From positions 1 through 39,892 of the forward strand of contig CAYVIZ010000006.1 in NCBI GenBank assembly GCA_964451715.1: a DNA stretch of 39,892 bases. The letters run 5' to 3'. Source of the DNA: Tiamatella sp964451715. Its GTDB lineage: Archaea > Thermoproteota > Thermoprotei_A > Sulfolobales > Acidilobaceae. Under the pieces are notes generated by a model. That model worked only from the letters and a program-made list of their open reading frames with translations, was not told where the DNA came from and searched no databases. The translations under genes were made by a program, and so were the position numbers. This document shows, piece after piece, positions 7,026 through 15,702 of the stretch (positions within the stretch are counted from its first letter, which is position 1; each line of letters opens with the position of its first letter).

Positions 7026-7501
7026 CTAGGAGGAATCCTCTCCTGCTTCACTGTAGACCAAGCCTCTTAACCAGTCTGGCCGCTCTTTTTCAAGCCCTGC
7101 TTGACTAGCCCGTCTATACAAGTATTCCCTGTCCAATCTATGCCAGGCTTGATGCAGTATTTTCTTGAGATCACTTAAATCCTTCTTTTCACCTGACATG
7201 AGCTTAAGTATGGCAAGATCCTCTATGCTGGGGATCATCAATTTTCCTGATAAGACCTGCATCTTTCCCTGAATTCCTCGTCTAGTGTGAGTGGTGCATA
7301 GTTTATATCTATGTGTATACCATCCTTTACCAGAGGACCCCACTTCCTCCATTGCACCTTGAACCCACTCGATCTTAGTTCCCGGATAAGCGTATCCCGT
7401 AGCTGGAGAGTAAACGGCTTATCCACGGCTACATTCCAATAGAGTGTTTCTCTTCCTAGCTGGATTCTGTGGACTAAAATGCTACGGGCACCTATTATGT
7501 A
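7026..7501 (-). pseudogene. Nucleotidyltransferase-like protein (DUF6036-like), frameshifted and cut by assembly gap
   Basis: Two reading frames together resemble one small nucleotidyltransferase-fold protein. The first part (7501 down to about 7250) reads IIGARSILVHRI, GRETLYWNVAVDKPF and DGIHIDINYAPLTLDEEFRER, then stops at 7238. The next frame continues with VLSGKLMIPSIEDLAILKL and GEKKDLSDLKKIL, the typical C-terminal half of such proteins, ending at 7026. A one-base shift between 7245 and 7262 is needed to join them. The N-terminus is lost in the 100-N gap. The expected D-x-D catalytic pair seems absent: the aligned segment reads YWNVAVD. It may be a true pseudogene or a sequencing or assembly error near the gap; no convincing slippery heptamer in the right phase was seen. 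Confidence 0.6.
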
Positions 7502-7601
7502 NNNNNNNNNNNNNNNNNNNNNNNNNNNNNNNNNNNNNNNNNNNNNNNNNNNNNNNNNNNNNNNNNNNNNNNNNNNNNNNNNNNNNNNNNNNNNNNNNNN
7601 N
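7502..7601. other. Assembly gap (100 N)
   Basis: Exactly 100 undetermined bases, the usual placeholder for a scaffold gap of unknown size. It hides the C-terminus of the dehydrogenase gene and the N-terminus of the nucleotidyltransferase-like gene. Any reading frame running through it is artificial. Confidence 0.98.
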
Positions 7602-8611
7602 GCTAGGGCTTCTTCTATTCCTATGCTTTTCTCACTGCACGGCTTACAGGGTCCGGCTACAGGGTTCCACACGCACCCCTTCTCGAGGTAGTCTCTGGCC
7701 TGGGCTAGAGCTAGTATTGTAGTGCCTATGTATGACTCGACACTATACCCGGCTAGGTGGGGTGTTAGTATCACTCCTTCTCTCCCATACATTCTCATGC
7801 GAGGATGACCGGTTTGGAGAGGCTCCTCGGGGTGAACGTCGAGTACGAACCTGAGATCAGGCCGTAGACGGGCTGCCTCCTCCACAGCTCCCTCGGCCTC
7901 CGTCCCTCCCCTCCCCACATTCACGTAGACACCGTAGGGAGGCATCACGGCTATCAGGTTGCTCGTAACTAGGCCCCTCGTCTCCCTGGTTAGTGGCAGA
8001 CTGTTTACCACGATGTCGCTTTTACGGAAAAGGCGTTCCACTCCTGTTCTTTCAGCATTATATACTGCTTCGAGCTGTGGTTTAGGGGTTCTACTGTAAT
8101 AGTATACTTTCTCCAACCCGAAACCCCATAGCTTTGCTAGAACTCCACTTCCTATCCTGCCAGTCCCTAGGAGCCCCAGGCTTTTGCCGTGGATTATGTT
8201 TCTCCTTATCCATCGGGGCCATCCATCTGCCGCCCATTTGGGCATATGGTTGTAAGCCTCTATCACAGATAGTAGTGACGCTAGTATACCCGCCACGGCG
8301 TGCTCTGCTACCGTTATGCCTATTATTTCAGGCTGGTTAGCAATGCAGACGCCATTCTCTTCTGCAGCATCAAGATCTATGTAGTCGTAGCCGCTGCTCC
8401 TAGCGATGACCAGCTCTAGACACCCCTTGTCTTCAAGCATCTTCCTTGTAACCGGTTTGAACCAGTCAATAAGTACCCTGCTCTTCCGAGCCCTTATCCA
8501 CCAGTCCTCTCCTGTTGATTGTTTTATGGCTAGATCCGGGTAGAGGTCTAGTATGGAGTCTGGTATGGTGTTATTGGTTAGAACCGTGTTTATACATCCC
8601 ACTAGAAGCAC
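7602..8611 (-). CDS. D-2-hydroxyacid dehydrogenase, 3' end lost in gap
   Basis: The 336 visible residues cover nearly a whole D-isomer-specific 2-hydroxyacid dehydrogenase. The Rossmann motif is GLLGTGRIGSG near residue 150, the catalytic Arg is in VNVGRGG, Glu is in VLDVHPEEPLQ and His is in LTPHLAGYS. The enzyme should reduce a 2-oxoacid (glyoxylate, hydroxypyruvate, phenylpyruvate or similar) with NAD(P)H in the cytoplasm; the substrate is not determinable. The GTG start at 8611 lies shortly after CTAGGTG. The end CKPCSEKSIGIEEAL runs into the gap, and the true stop is presumably a few codons inside it. Downstream of the gap the frame belongs to a different protein. Confidence 0.88.
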
Positions 8612-8695
8612 ACCTAGACAATTATATCATGAATAAGGGGTTCTAATGAAGATTACGTCTATAATGGGGATTTGAAAATAGAGGATTTTATCCAG

Positions 8696-10054
8696 CTACC
8701 CCTGCTTTATCTTGGGCAGATAAGACAGGTCTATACTGGGCTCACCACTATCTACAAGTCTTCCCTCTAGGAAGTCTTGGTACCCCTTGAGATCCAGTAG
8801 GCCGTGACCGCTCAGATTAAATAATACCACCACACGCTCCCCTTTATCCCTCGCCTCCCTGGCAAGGTCCATAACAGCCTTCACAGCATGAGCCGACTCG
8901 GGCGCCGGTATTATCCCCTCAAGTCTAGCGAACTCTACTGCAGCCTCGAATACTTCTAGCTGGCTGTAAGCAACGGGCTCCACAAGGCCCTCATCCAGCA
9001 GAAGGCTAAGCGTCGGGGCGACACCATGGTATCTCAGCCCTCCAGCATGTATAGGCGGTGGTATGAACTTGTGGCCGATCGTATGCATATATAGGAGCGG
9101 TGTAAGCCCTGCTGTATCACCGTAGTCGTATGTTCTCACACCCCTCGTCATAGTAGGCGCCGCCCGGGGCTCCACTGCTACGAACCTCGTATCGCTGCGT
9201 CCCTTGAGCCGGTGCCTCATGAACGGGTATGCTAGGCCTGCATAATTGCTTCCCCCGCCGACCGCGCCTACCACTATGTCCGGGTAGACGCCTAGCTCCT
9301 CCATCTGCTTCTCCGCCTCGAGGCCTATAATCGTCTGGTGGAGCAGGACGTGGTTCAACACTGATCCCAGGCTATACTTGGTGTCCCCTCTCTTGACAGC
9401 ATCTTCCACTGCCTCGCTTATGGCTATACCTAGACTCCCAGGATTCTCCGGGTCCTCCTCTAGTATACGCTTCCCGGCCTCCGTGTAGGGGCTCGGGCTA
9501 GGTATTACCTCCGCCCCATACGTCTGCATTACAGTCCTCCTATACGGTTTCTGCTCATAACTAACACGCACCATGTAGACCCGCAGCTTTAAACCGAATA
9601 TGCTGGAGGCCAGTGCGAGAGCCGAGCCCCACTGACCCGCCCCGGTCTCGGTTGTAAGCCTCCTAACACCTTCTGCACGATTATAATACGCCTGCGCCAG
9701 CGCTGTGTTTATCTTGTGCGATCCCGTGGGCAGGACGCCCTCGTACTTATAGTATATCTCCGCCGTAGTCCCCAGGTACTCCTCAAGCCTCCTAGCCCGT
9801 ATTAGGGGCGTGGGCCTCCCTATCTCCAGGTATACCCGGCGCAGCTCACCTGGTATTCGTATATAGCTGCTCGTAGAGGATTCTTGTTCTATTATGCTCC
9901 TAGGAAATATAGGCTCCAACTCGCTAGGCTCTATAGGCTCGCCGTCGGGTTTCAGGGGAGGAGGCAGCTCTCTCGGCAGGTCTGGGAGTATATTATACCA
10001 GGACGTGGGGAGCAGGTCCTCGTACTGCGGGGCACGTGTCCCCGCTATCTCCAT
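8696..10054 (-). CDS. trpB2: Tryptophan synthase beta chain, TrpB2 type
   Basis: This 452-residue PLP enzyme has the TrpB2 hallmarks: the long N-terminal extension with LPTSWYNILPDLP, GRPTPLIRARRLEEYLG, the PLP lysine K114 in LPTGSHKINTALAQAYY, and the phosphate-binding loop GAVGGGSNYAGLAYP. It joins indole and serine to make tryptophan; TrpB2 enzymes usually act without, or only weakly with, TrpA. No trpA or other trp gene is in the window, which suits a stand-alone indole-salvage role. The ATG at 10054 is preceded by GGTGAT about eleven bases upstream. The dehydrogenase gene follows after 84 bases. The call is firm; the physiological role is inferred from the family. Confidence 0.94.
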   Translation of the reverse strand: MEIAGTRAPQYEDLLPTSWYNILPDLPRELPPPLKPDGEPIEPSELEPIFPRSIIEQESSTSSYIRIPGELRRVYLEIGRPTPLIRARRLEEYLGTTAEIYYKYEGVLPTGSHKINTALAQAYYNRAEGVRRLTTETGAGQWGSALALASSIFGLKLRVYMVRVSYEQKPYRRTVMQTYGAEVIPSPSPYTEAGKRILEEDPENPGSLGIAISEAVEDAVKRGDTKYSLGSVLNHVLLHQTIIGLEAEKQMEELGVYPDIVVGAVGGGSNYAGLAYPFMRHRLKGRSDTRFVAVEPRAAPTMTRGVRTYDYGDTAGLTPLLYMHTIGHKFIPPPIHAGGLRYHGVAPTLSLLLDEGLVEPVAYSQLEVFEAAVEFARLEGIIPAPESAHAVKAVMDLAREARDKGERVVVLFNLSGHGLLDLKGYQDFLEGRLVDSGEPSIDLSYLPKIKQG

Positions 10055-10200
10055 TGGCGCATGGTATCACCGGTTTGAAGCAGGGTAAACAGTGTCATGG
10101 TATTTAAGCTTTACCCACGTTTTCCCCACTAGTAAGAGGTTATAGGATTTTAGCTATCGGCGTGGTATTATCGGGTAAACCCTATAGTAGTTGTTTATCC

Positions 10201-10209
10201 AAAAATAAG
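10201..10209 (+). promoter_or_regulatory. TATA-like box for the flavoenzyme gene
   Basis: The A-rich tract AAAAATAAG lies about 20-25 bases before the TTG start at 10226, where a TATA box of a nearly leaderless transcript would be expected. No clear ribosome-binding site precedes this start. The rest of the 10055-10225 divergent spacer shows no gene. Confidence 0.4.
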
Positions 10210-10225
10210 TTTTGGGTCTACGGGT

Positions 10226-11569
10226 TTGACCGTATTTGATGCTGTCATAGTAGGAGGAGGAATAGGCGGCTATCCGGCTGCTGTAGAGCTTGCAAGGAAT
10301 GGGCTGAAGACTGCAATAGTTTCTGAGGGCCTTATAGGCGGTGAATGCACGAACTATGGTTGTATACCTACGAAGGCTCTTATATCAAGTATTACCCACG
10401 GCTCTAGTGGCTGGAACAAGGCATTAAGGTTTGCTAGGGAGGCTGTTATAAGGAGTAGGAATGGTTTAGAGGAGGTTCTACGCCTGTATAGAGTTAAGAT
10501 TTACAGGGAGAGGGCTAGGCTTGCCCTTGAGAACGGGGTTTATAAGATTCTCTTGAGCGGTGGAGGAGTGCTCGAGGCTCCGAGGGTTCTCGTGGCAACA
10601 GGTTCCTCCCCTCGTGTGCCCCGCGTGTTACGAGGTTTACGCAGGGTTCTTGATAATAGGAGTATACTCTTACTGGAAAAGGCTCCGCGGAGCATGCTGA
10701 TAATTGGTGGGGGAGCAGTGGGTGTAGAGTATGCACGGATACTTTCCACTCTGGGCGTGAAGGTGTATCTCGTCGAGATGATGCACCAGGTTCTCCCAGG
10801 GTTCCCCCGGGATCTCTCTAGGCAGGTGGCTAAGGGCCTCAGTGGTCTAGGCGTCGAGCTTCATCTATCTACAGTAGTTGAGGAGGTAGCCGAGTCTGGC
10901 GAGGGACTTGATATACTGTTGAGTGACGGGTCGAGGCTCAAAGCAGAATACATACTGAATGCTACAGGCAGGGTTCCCAATACCAGTGGGATAGGGCTAG
11001 AAGATGTGGGGGTAGAGTTATCCGAGGAGGGATACATAAAAATCAATGCGAAGATGGAGACTAGCAGCGACGGAGTCTACGCGGCGGGAGACGTTACAGG
11101 GCCTCCTATGCTCGCCCATAAAGCATACCATCAAAGCCTTGTCGCGGCGGAGAATATGATGGGCGGTGATCGAGTATTCGATAAGCCTGTTCCTGTAATG
11201 GTTTTCTCTTATCCCGAAGTAGCCTACGTGGGCATGTCTTGGAGTGAAGCTAGGAAGAAGGGGTTGAAAGCGTCGAGGAAGAGGATACCGTTGTCATTCC
11301 ACACTAGGAGCTTCATAGAAGGCTGGTCCGAGGGTTTCGCTAGGATTGTTTATCTGGAGGATACCGGGGCCGTGATAGGGTTCGAGATGGCTGGCCCACT
11401 AGCATCGGAGCTGGTAGGCTTGGCGAGTATACTGGTTTCTCTGGGTGTCAGCATATGGGATCTGGGGCAGCCAGTAATCCCTCATCCCAGTATGGTAGAG
11501 CTGTTTACATGGCTGTTTGAGGCGGCTAGGGGTAAGCCTATACACTTCTATGAAAAACCGAGGCCCTAA
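10226..11569 (+). CDS. Dihydrolipoamide dehydrogenase-like flavoprotein disulfide reductase
   Basis: This 447-residue class I pyridine-nucleotide-disulfide reductase has the FAD motif VIVGGGIGGYPAAVELA, the redox pair C41 and C46 in GGECTNYGCIPTKAL, the NAD-binding motif GGGAVGVEYARI, AAGDVTGPPMLAHKAYHQ, and the C-terminal HPSMVE containing the His and Glu of the active-site dyad. It should transfer electrons between NAD(P)H and a thiol substrate. No 2-oxoacid dehydrogenase E1/E2 or glycine-cleavage gene is nearby, so dihydrolipoamide is only the default guess; a disulfide or metal-ion reductase is possible. It ends 116 bases before the Mre11 start and may be a separate transcript, because a TATA-like box lies in between. 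Confidence 0.88.
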   Translation: MTVFDAVIVGGGIGGYPAAVELARNGLKTAIVSEGLIGGECTNYGCIPTKALISSITHGSSGWNKALRFAREAVIRSRNGLEEVLRLYRVKIYRERARLALENGVYKILLSGGGVLEAPRVLVATGSSPRVPRVLRGLRRVLDNRSILLLEKAPRSMLIIGGGAVGVEYARILSTLGVKVYLVEMMHQVLPGFPRDLSRQVAKGLSGLGVELHLSTVVEEVAESGEGLDILLSDGSRLKAEYILNATGRVPNTSGIGLEDVGVELSEEGYIKINAKMETSSDGVYAAGDVTGPPMLAHKAYHQSLVAAENMMGGDRVFDKPVPVMVFSYPEVAYVGMSWSEARKKGLKASRKRIPLSFHTRSFIEGWSEGFARIVYLEDTGAVIGFEMAGPLASELVGLASILVSLGVSIWDLGQPVIPHPSMVELFTWLFEAARGKPIHFYEKPRP

Positions 11570-11631
11570 GGATCGCCCTAGGAGGCAATACTTACGGTAA
11601 CCCCGTGGAGAAGCTAGGCTCTTCTAGAGTG

Positions 11632-11640
11632 TTATATAAT
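11632..11640 (+). promoter_or_regulatory. TATA box for the mre11-rad50-nurA-herA operon
   Basis: TTATATAAT is the best TATA match in this stretch. It predicts transcription starting near 11660-11665, inside the longest possible reading frame of mre11, and therefore favours a downstream start codon for that gene. Confidence 0.5.
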
Positions 11641-11685
11641 CCCTGGATAGAGAGTATTGATTATTTGGAGCCCTGGTGTAGAGCA

Positions 11686-12954
11686 TTGATTATTGCTCAC
11701 CTAGCCGACATGCATTTAGGCGCCAAGCCATACCAATACGAGTATAGGAAGAAGGATATACTCGAGTCATTCAGCGAGACAGTAGATAGACTCATAGAGC
11801 TAAGGCCGGACCTCATAGTAGTTGCCGGCGACTTCTTCGATTCCCCACACCCCGGTAATGACACGCTTATACATGCAGTGAAAGAAGTGAAGAGACTTGT
11901 AGATGCCGGTTTAAAGCTGGTATTCACATACGGAGAACACGATTACCCCAAAACACGCGATAGAACACCGGTGGAAGTCTTAGCGGAAGCCATAGGCTAC
12001 GGCGTATACTCTCCTCCACGCTTAGAGTTCAGGAAGGATTCTCCTATAGTAGACCCCTTCATTCTCCCTATGAATAACATAACAGTATACCTGGTTCCCT
12101 TCGTGAAGGCCTCCGAAAAAACCCGGGAGGCTATAGTCAAGAGAGTACTCGATGCCTTCGAGAACGACAGGCGGAGCCGTGGCGGTAAATCCATACTTGT
12201 AGCCCATCTAGGCATAAGAACCCTTTTCCCCTACGGATCCGTGCTTGACAATCCAGGTCTACTACCTAGAGTAGACTACGCCGCTCTAGGCCATATCCAC
12301 AGACCATATATCTGTATAAAGAAGTGTCTAGATGACGGCGTTACACCCTTCGCATATACGGGTAGCCTGGAGCCGTTGAGGAAGAACGAGGTACACGAGG
12401 GGATGGACAGGGGTTTCCTGCTTGTAGACATTGGAGGAGATGAGCCTGTCGTTGAGAAAATTAGACTCAAGACTATTCGCCCCCAATACATCATTGATAC
12501 TACCCCTGAAAGGCTTATCAGCGATCTGAGACGCCTGCTCCACGGGAATCCTGCCGGATCCAAGAAACCCCTAGTACACGTCTCACTCACAGTAACCCGC
12601 GAGGGGAGGCTTACCTCGAGGGGGTTAGTGGACCTTATAAACAGGGCTTCCAGAGAGCTCGACGTGTACCTGAGGGTTGAATATATTGCCCCTAGAGGGG
12701 GAGAGCCAGGTAAGGATACTCGTTTAAGCAGCAGTCTTGATCTGAGGGAGATAGTTGCCTCAATAATAGACCCTCACAGAAGGTTCGATCAGGATAAGAG
12801 GCTTAAGGCGGCTGACTCGCTCCTGCATCTCAAGAAGGCGTTGCTTGAGGGAGACGACGAGGAGGTTGATGCTGCTATAAAGCTTCTCGAGGCTTACTCT
12901 CCTATAATCATGGGAGAGGAAGCCGGCTGGGGGCTGGAGAGGTTTATGGGGTGA
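11686..12954 (+). CDS. mre11: DNA repair nuclease Mre11
   Basis: This Mn-dependent nuclease shows all phosphoesterase motifs: HLADMHLG, VVAGDFFDSPH, YGEHDYP (GEHD in place of GNHD), VAHLGIR and LGHIHRP. With Rad50 it trims DNA ends at double-strand breaks. The start chosen is TTG 11686 (422 residues), placing ALIIAHLADMHLG at the N-terminus as in other archaeal Mre11 proteins, with GGTG seven bases upstream and a TATA box about 50 bases upstream. The frame is open back to a GTG at 11605, but that would add 27 residues unlike the family and begin before the predicted promoter; TTG 11665 is another option. It is the first gene of the operon, and rad50 follows after nine bases. Confidence 0.95.
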   Translation: MIIAHLADMHLGAKPYQYEYRKKDILESFSETVDRLIELRPDLIVVAGDFFDSPHPGNDTLIHAVKEVKRLVDAGLKLVFTYGEHDYPKTRDRTPVEVLAEAIGYGVYSPPRLEFRKDSPIVDPFILPMNNITVYLVPFVKASEKTREAIVKRVLDAFENDRRSRGGKSILVAHLGIRTLFPYGSVLDNPGLLPRVDYAALGHIHRPYICIKKCLDDGVTPFAYTGSLEPLRKNEVHEGMDRGFLLVDIGGDEPVVEKIRLKTIRPQYIIDTTPERLISDLRRLLHGNPAGSKKPLVHVSLTVTREGRLTSRGLVDLINRASRELDVYLRVEYIAPRGGEPGKDTRLSSSLDLREIVASIIDPHRRFDQDKRLKAADSLLHLKKALLEGDDEEVDAAIKLLEAYSPIIMGEEAGWGLERFMG

Positions 12955-12963
12955 CTCAATGGG

Positions 12964-15702
12964 TTGGTTGTTAATAGGAAGCTGGTTATAGAGGAGCTGG
13001 AGCTGAGGGACTTCCTGAGCCACAGGGATACAATCATATCCTTCGGAACCGGTATACACGTATTCTCAGGCGAGAACGGCGCCGGTAAGAGCAGCATAGT
13101 CGATGCATTGTACTATCTGCTCTCCCAGCCTAATACCCTGAGAGGTAATAGGAAGTCTGATCTCGTAAGGAGGGGAAGCAGCAGGGCAATGCTGAAGGGT
13201 AGGTTCAGGGATCTGGTAACAGGTGACGTGGTAGAGGTAAAGTCGGTTATAGGAGACCAAGCGGAGGCTCTTCTATGGATAAACGGTAGACTAGTGGCCT
13301 CTGGCGTCAGGGAGGTTAGGCGGAGGCTGGAGAAGGATCTCTACCAGCAGGGACTGGAGCCTGAGAAGTTGCTGGGTAATACCTCTATAATAAGGCAGGG
13401 CGGGCTCTCACGCATAATAAGCGTCCTATCCGGCGGAGCCCAGAGTGAAAGGCTACGGTACTTCCAGAGGTTGCTGGGCCTAAAGGAGTATAAGGATGCT
13501 GCTGAGAAGCTGAAGGAATACAGTATCACGGTAACCGTGGGCCAGTTCTCAGTGGGGCCCTTCTATCCTACGGAGAGGAGTATAAGGAGCCTTAACAGTG
13601 AAGTAGAGAAGGGTAGGAGAGAGCTGGCCCGCCTCTCCTCCGAGGTTACAGAGAAGAGGAGACAGTTAGAGGAAGCTGGTGAGAGGATTAGGGAGCTAGA
13701 GGATAGAATGCATAGACTGGAGGATATGAGGAGGGAGCTTGAGGAGTCTATCAAGAGGCTAGGTTCCCTTGAATCACTAGTCTCCACATTAGAGTCCAGT
13801 ATAGAAGAGCTGGCCGCGAGGATAAGGGAGATCAGGAGGGAGAGAACAGAGATAGAAGCCGAGATTTCGAAGACCAGGTTGCCCGGGGATCTGTGGGAGT
13901 TTAGAAAGAATAAGCTGGAGAAGTATATGCAGCTACGCAACGAGCATGCTAGGACACAGGTGGAGATAGAGGGTAGGAAGCGTATTGTAGAAGAACTCTG
14001 GGAGGCGGTGAGAGCTAAGAGTAGCGCGGAGGAATACGAGCGCCTACGCTCTGCTCTAGACGAGGCACGCCGTGAGATTACGAGACTCCGAGAGGAGAAA
14101 GCCGGGCTTGAGCAATTACTGAAAGCGGCAAGCGAGTGGGAGAGCAGAGTGGGCTCGTTCCTCCAGTCCCTAGCAGGGAAGGGGCTTAGAGCCTCCAGCC
14201 TCGAGGAGGCTTTGGAGGAGCTTGAGGGAAAACTGGTGAAGAAGCGTATGGAGATGGATATGCTAAGGAGGGACCGGGAGAATGTTTCAAGGATGATAGG
14301 AGAATTAGAGGCTTCTCTAAAGGATGCAAGAGAGAAGCTTGACCTCCTAGAGAAGAGCGAATCAGGAAGATGCCCTCTATGCGGTCATGAACTGAGTGAA
14401 GAGGAGAGAAGCAGGCTCGTAAAGATGCTCAAGGAGAGAATGGAGAAAGCCGCCGGTGATATTAGCCGTGCCGAGGAGAGGCTGAGAGAAGTCTCTAGCA
14501 TCCTCAGGCGGTTGGAGGAGGAGATTAAGTCCCTAGAGGAGCTATCAAATCGTGGTAGAGTGCTTCTAAGCCAGAAGCCGGTGGATGATGTTGAAAGCCT
14601 ACGCTCACAGATCGAGTCTATCAGGGAGAGAATAACTCGTTTAGAGGAGAGGATACGCAGTCTCGAGGCGGAGAAGAACAGTATTGAGGGAGAGTGGCAG
14701 GTCTATAACGCGGTCAAACAGAGGTACCGCGTTGAGCCGGAGGAGGCTCTTAGAAGTGTTTCAGCGGAGCTGGACTCGTTGAAGGCTAAGAGTGAATCCC
14801 TAGCCGGGGAGATTTCTAGGCTCGAGACTGAAATAAGGAGTTATGCCGTGAAATGGGGGCTCCCCTCTGATCCCGGTATGCTCTACAAGCAGGTAGACAG
14901 GCTAATAGAGCAGTTTAAGCATGTCTTACAGTTGAAGCCCCGGCTCCAGGCACTTGTTGAAGAGGAGGAACGGCTCTCCGAGAAGAAAACGAGGCTAGAG
15001 GAGGAGTATCAGAGGATAAAAGGAGAAATAGACAGGCTAAAGCCTCTCCGCCGGGAGTATGATAGGATAGTAGGGGAGGTAAACAGGGTTCGTAGGGAGC
15101 TCAACAAGTCCTACATGGATAGAGGCCGCTTAGAGGGGGAGCTCAAAGCATTAGAGGAGAAGCGGAGGGATTTGTCTAGCCTAGTAGCCAAGCTGGTGGA
15201 GGCGCGGAGCAGGCTCAGACTATTGTATCGTGCAAGGGAAATACTCGAGGAGCTCCCCACACGCATACTATCCGAGACTATGAGCAGGCTCGAGGAGGAG
15301 ATGACTAGGATCATACAGGAATTCGACCTCTCCTATACTGGTGTAAGCATAGACCCTGAGACCCTGGAGTTCAGGCTCGTTGACCCGGGTGGAGGAGAGG
15401 TCAGTCTTTCCCAGCTGAGTGGCGGAGAACAGACTAGTGTGGCTCTAGCCTATGTCGTAGGGCTCAACAAGGTGCTGGGGGGCGTTGCAGGGTTCCTTGT
15501 GTTGGACGAGCCCACCACACACCTGGATCCGGGTAGGCGGAAGGCGCTGGTAAGCGTTCTCCGCAGGGCTCTAGAGCCGTCGACAGGGTTAAGCCAGCTG
15601 GTCATAGTTACTCATCATGAAGAGGTGAAGGATGCAGCAGACGTACTCTGCAACGTGTCCAACAGGAATGGTGTGAGTATTGTGGAGTGTGAGGGTTTAT
15701 GA
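12964..15702 (+). CDS. rad50: DNA double-strand break repair ATPase Rad50
   Basis: At 912 residues this is a full-length SMC-like ATPase. The Walker A motif GENGAGKSS is at about residue 36 and the Q-loop region follows. Two long coiled-coil arms rich in E, R and L flank the zinc hook CPLCGH (C470 and C473). The C-terminal half has the signature LSGGEQTS, Walker B FLVLDEPTTHLD and the H-loop VTHHEE. It dimerises through zinc, binds DNA ends with Mre11 and gates the nuclease by ATP. The start is TTG 12964 with GGGGTGA overlapping the mre11 stop; the ATG at 12959 is out of frame. The stop overlaps the nurA start (ATGA), showing translational coupling. Confidence 0.96.
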   Translation: MVVNRKLVIEELELRDFLSHRDTIISFGTGIHVFSGENGAGKSSIVDALYYLLSQPNTLRGNRKSDLVRRGSSRAMLKGRFRDLVTGDVVEVKSVIGDQAEALLWINGRLVASGVREVRRRLEKDLYQQGLEPEKLLGNTSIIRQGGLSRIISVLSGGAQSERLRYFQRLLGLKEYKDAAEKLKEYSITVTVGQFSVGPFYPTERSIRSLNSEVEKGRRELARLSSEVTEKRRQLEEAGERIRELEDRMHRLEDMRRELEESIKRLGSLESLVSTLESSIEELAARIREIRRERTEIEAEISKTRLPGDLWEFRKNKLEKYMQLRNEHARTQVEIEGRKRIVEELWEAVRAKSSAEEYERLRSALDEARREITRLREEKAGLEQLLKAASEWESRVGSFLQSLAGKGLRASSLEEALEELEGKLVKKRMEMDMLRRDRENVSRMIGELEASLKDAREKLDLLEKSESGRCPLCGHELSEEERSRLVKMLKERMEKAAGDISRAEERLREVSSILRRLEEEIKSLEELSNRGRVLLSQKPVDDVESLRSQIESIRERITRLEERIRSLEAEKNSIEGEWQVYNAVKQRYRVEPEEALRSVSAELDSLKAKSESLAGEISRLETEIRSYAVKWGLPSDPGMLYKQVDRLIEQFKHVLQLKPRLQALVEEEERLSEKKTRLEEEYQRIKGEIDRLKPLRREYDRIVGEVNRVRRELNKSYMDRGRLEGELKALEEKRRDLSSLVAKLVEARSRLRLLYRAREILEELPTRILSETMSRLEEEMTRIIQEFDLSYTGVSIDPETLEFRLVDPGGGEVSLSQLSGGEQTSVALAYVVGLNKVLGGVAGFLVLDEPTTHLDPGRRKALVSVLRRALEPSTGLSQLVIVTHHEEVKDAADVLCNVSNRNGVSIVECEGL

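Noticed and set aside
7238..7270. Programmed -1 frameshift in the nucleotidyltransferase-like gene
   Set aside because: No slippery heptamer of the X XXY YYZ type sits in the correct phase and no downstream pseudoknot is evident. An error or a pseudogene is simpler.
7238..8611. One continuous 457-residue frame through the N-run
   Set aside because: The two ends belong to different families (dehydrogenase and nucleotidyltransferase-like). The gap length is a placeholder, so the apparent fusion is an artefact.
13563..13940. Serine/leucine-rich antisense frames opposite rad50, and similarly at 33670-34602 opposite the coiled-coil gene
   Set aside because: They mirror the biased codons of coiled-coil coding sequence on the other strand; no ribosome-binding sites and no recognisable family.
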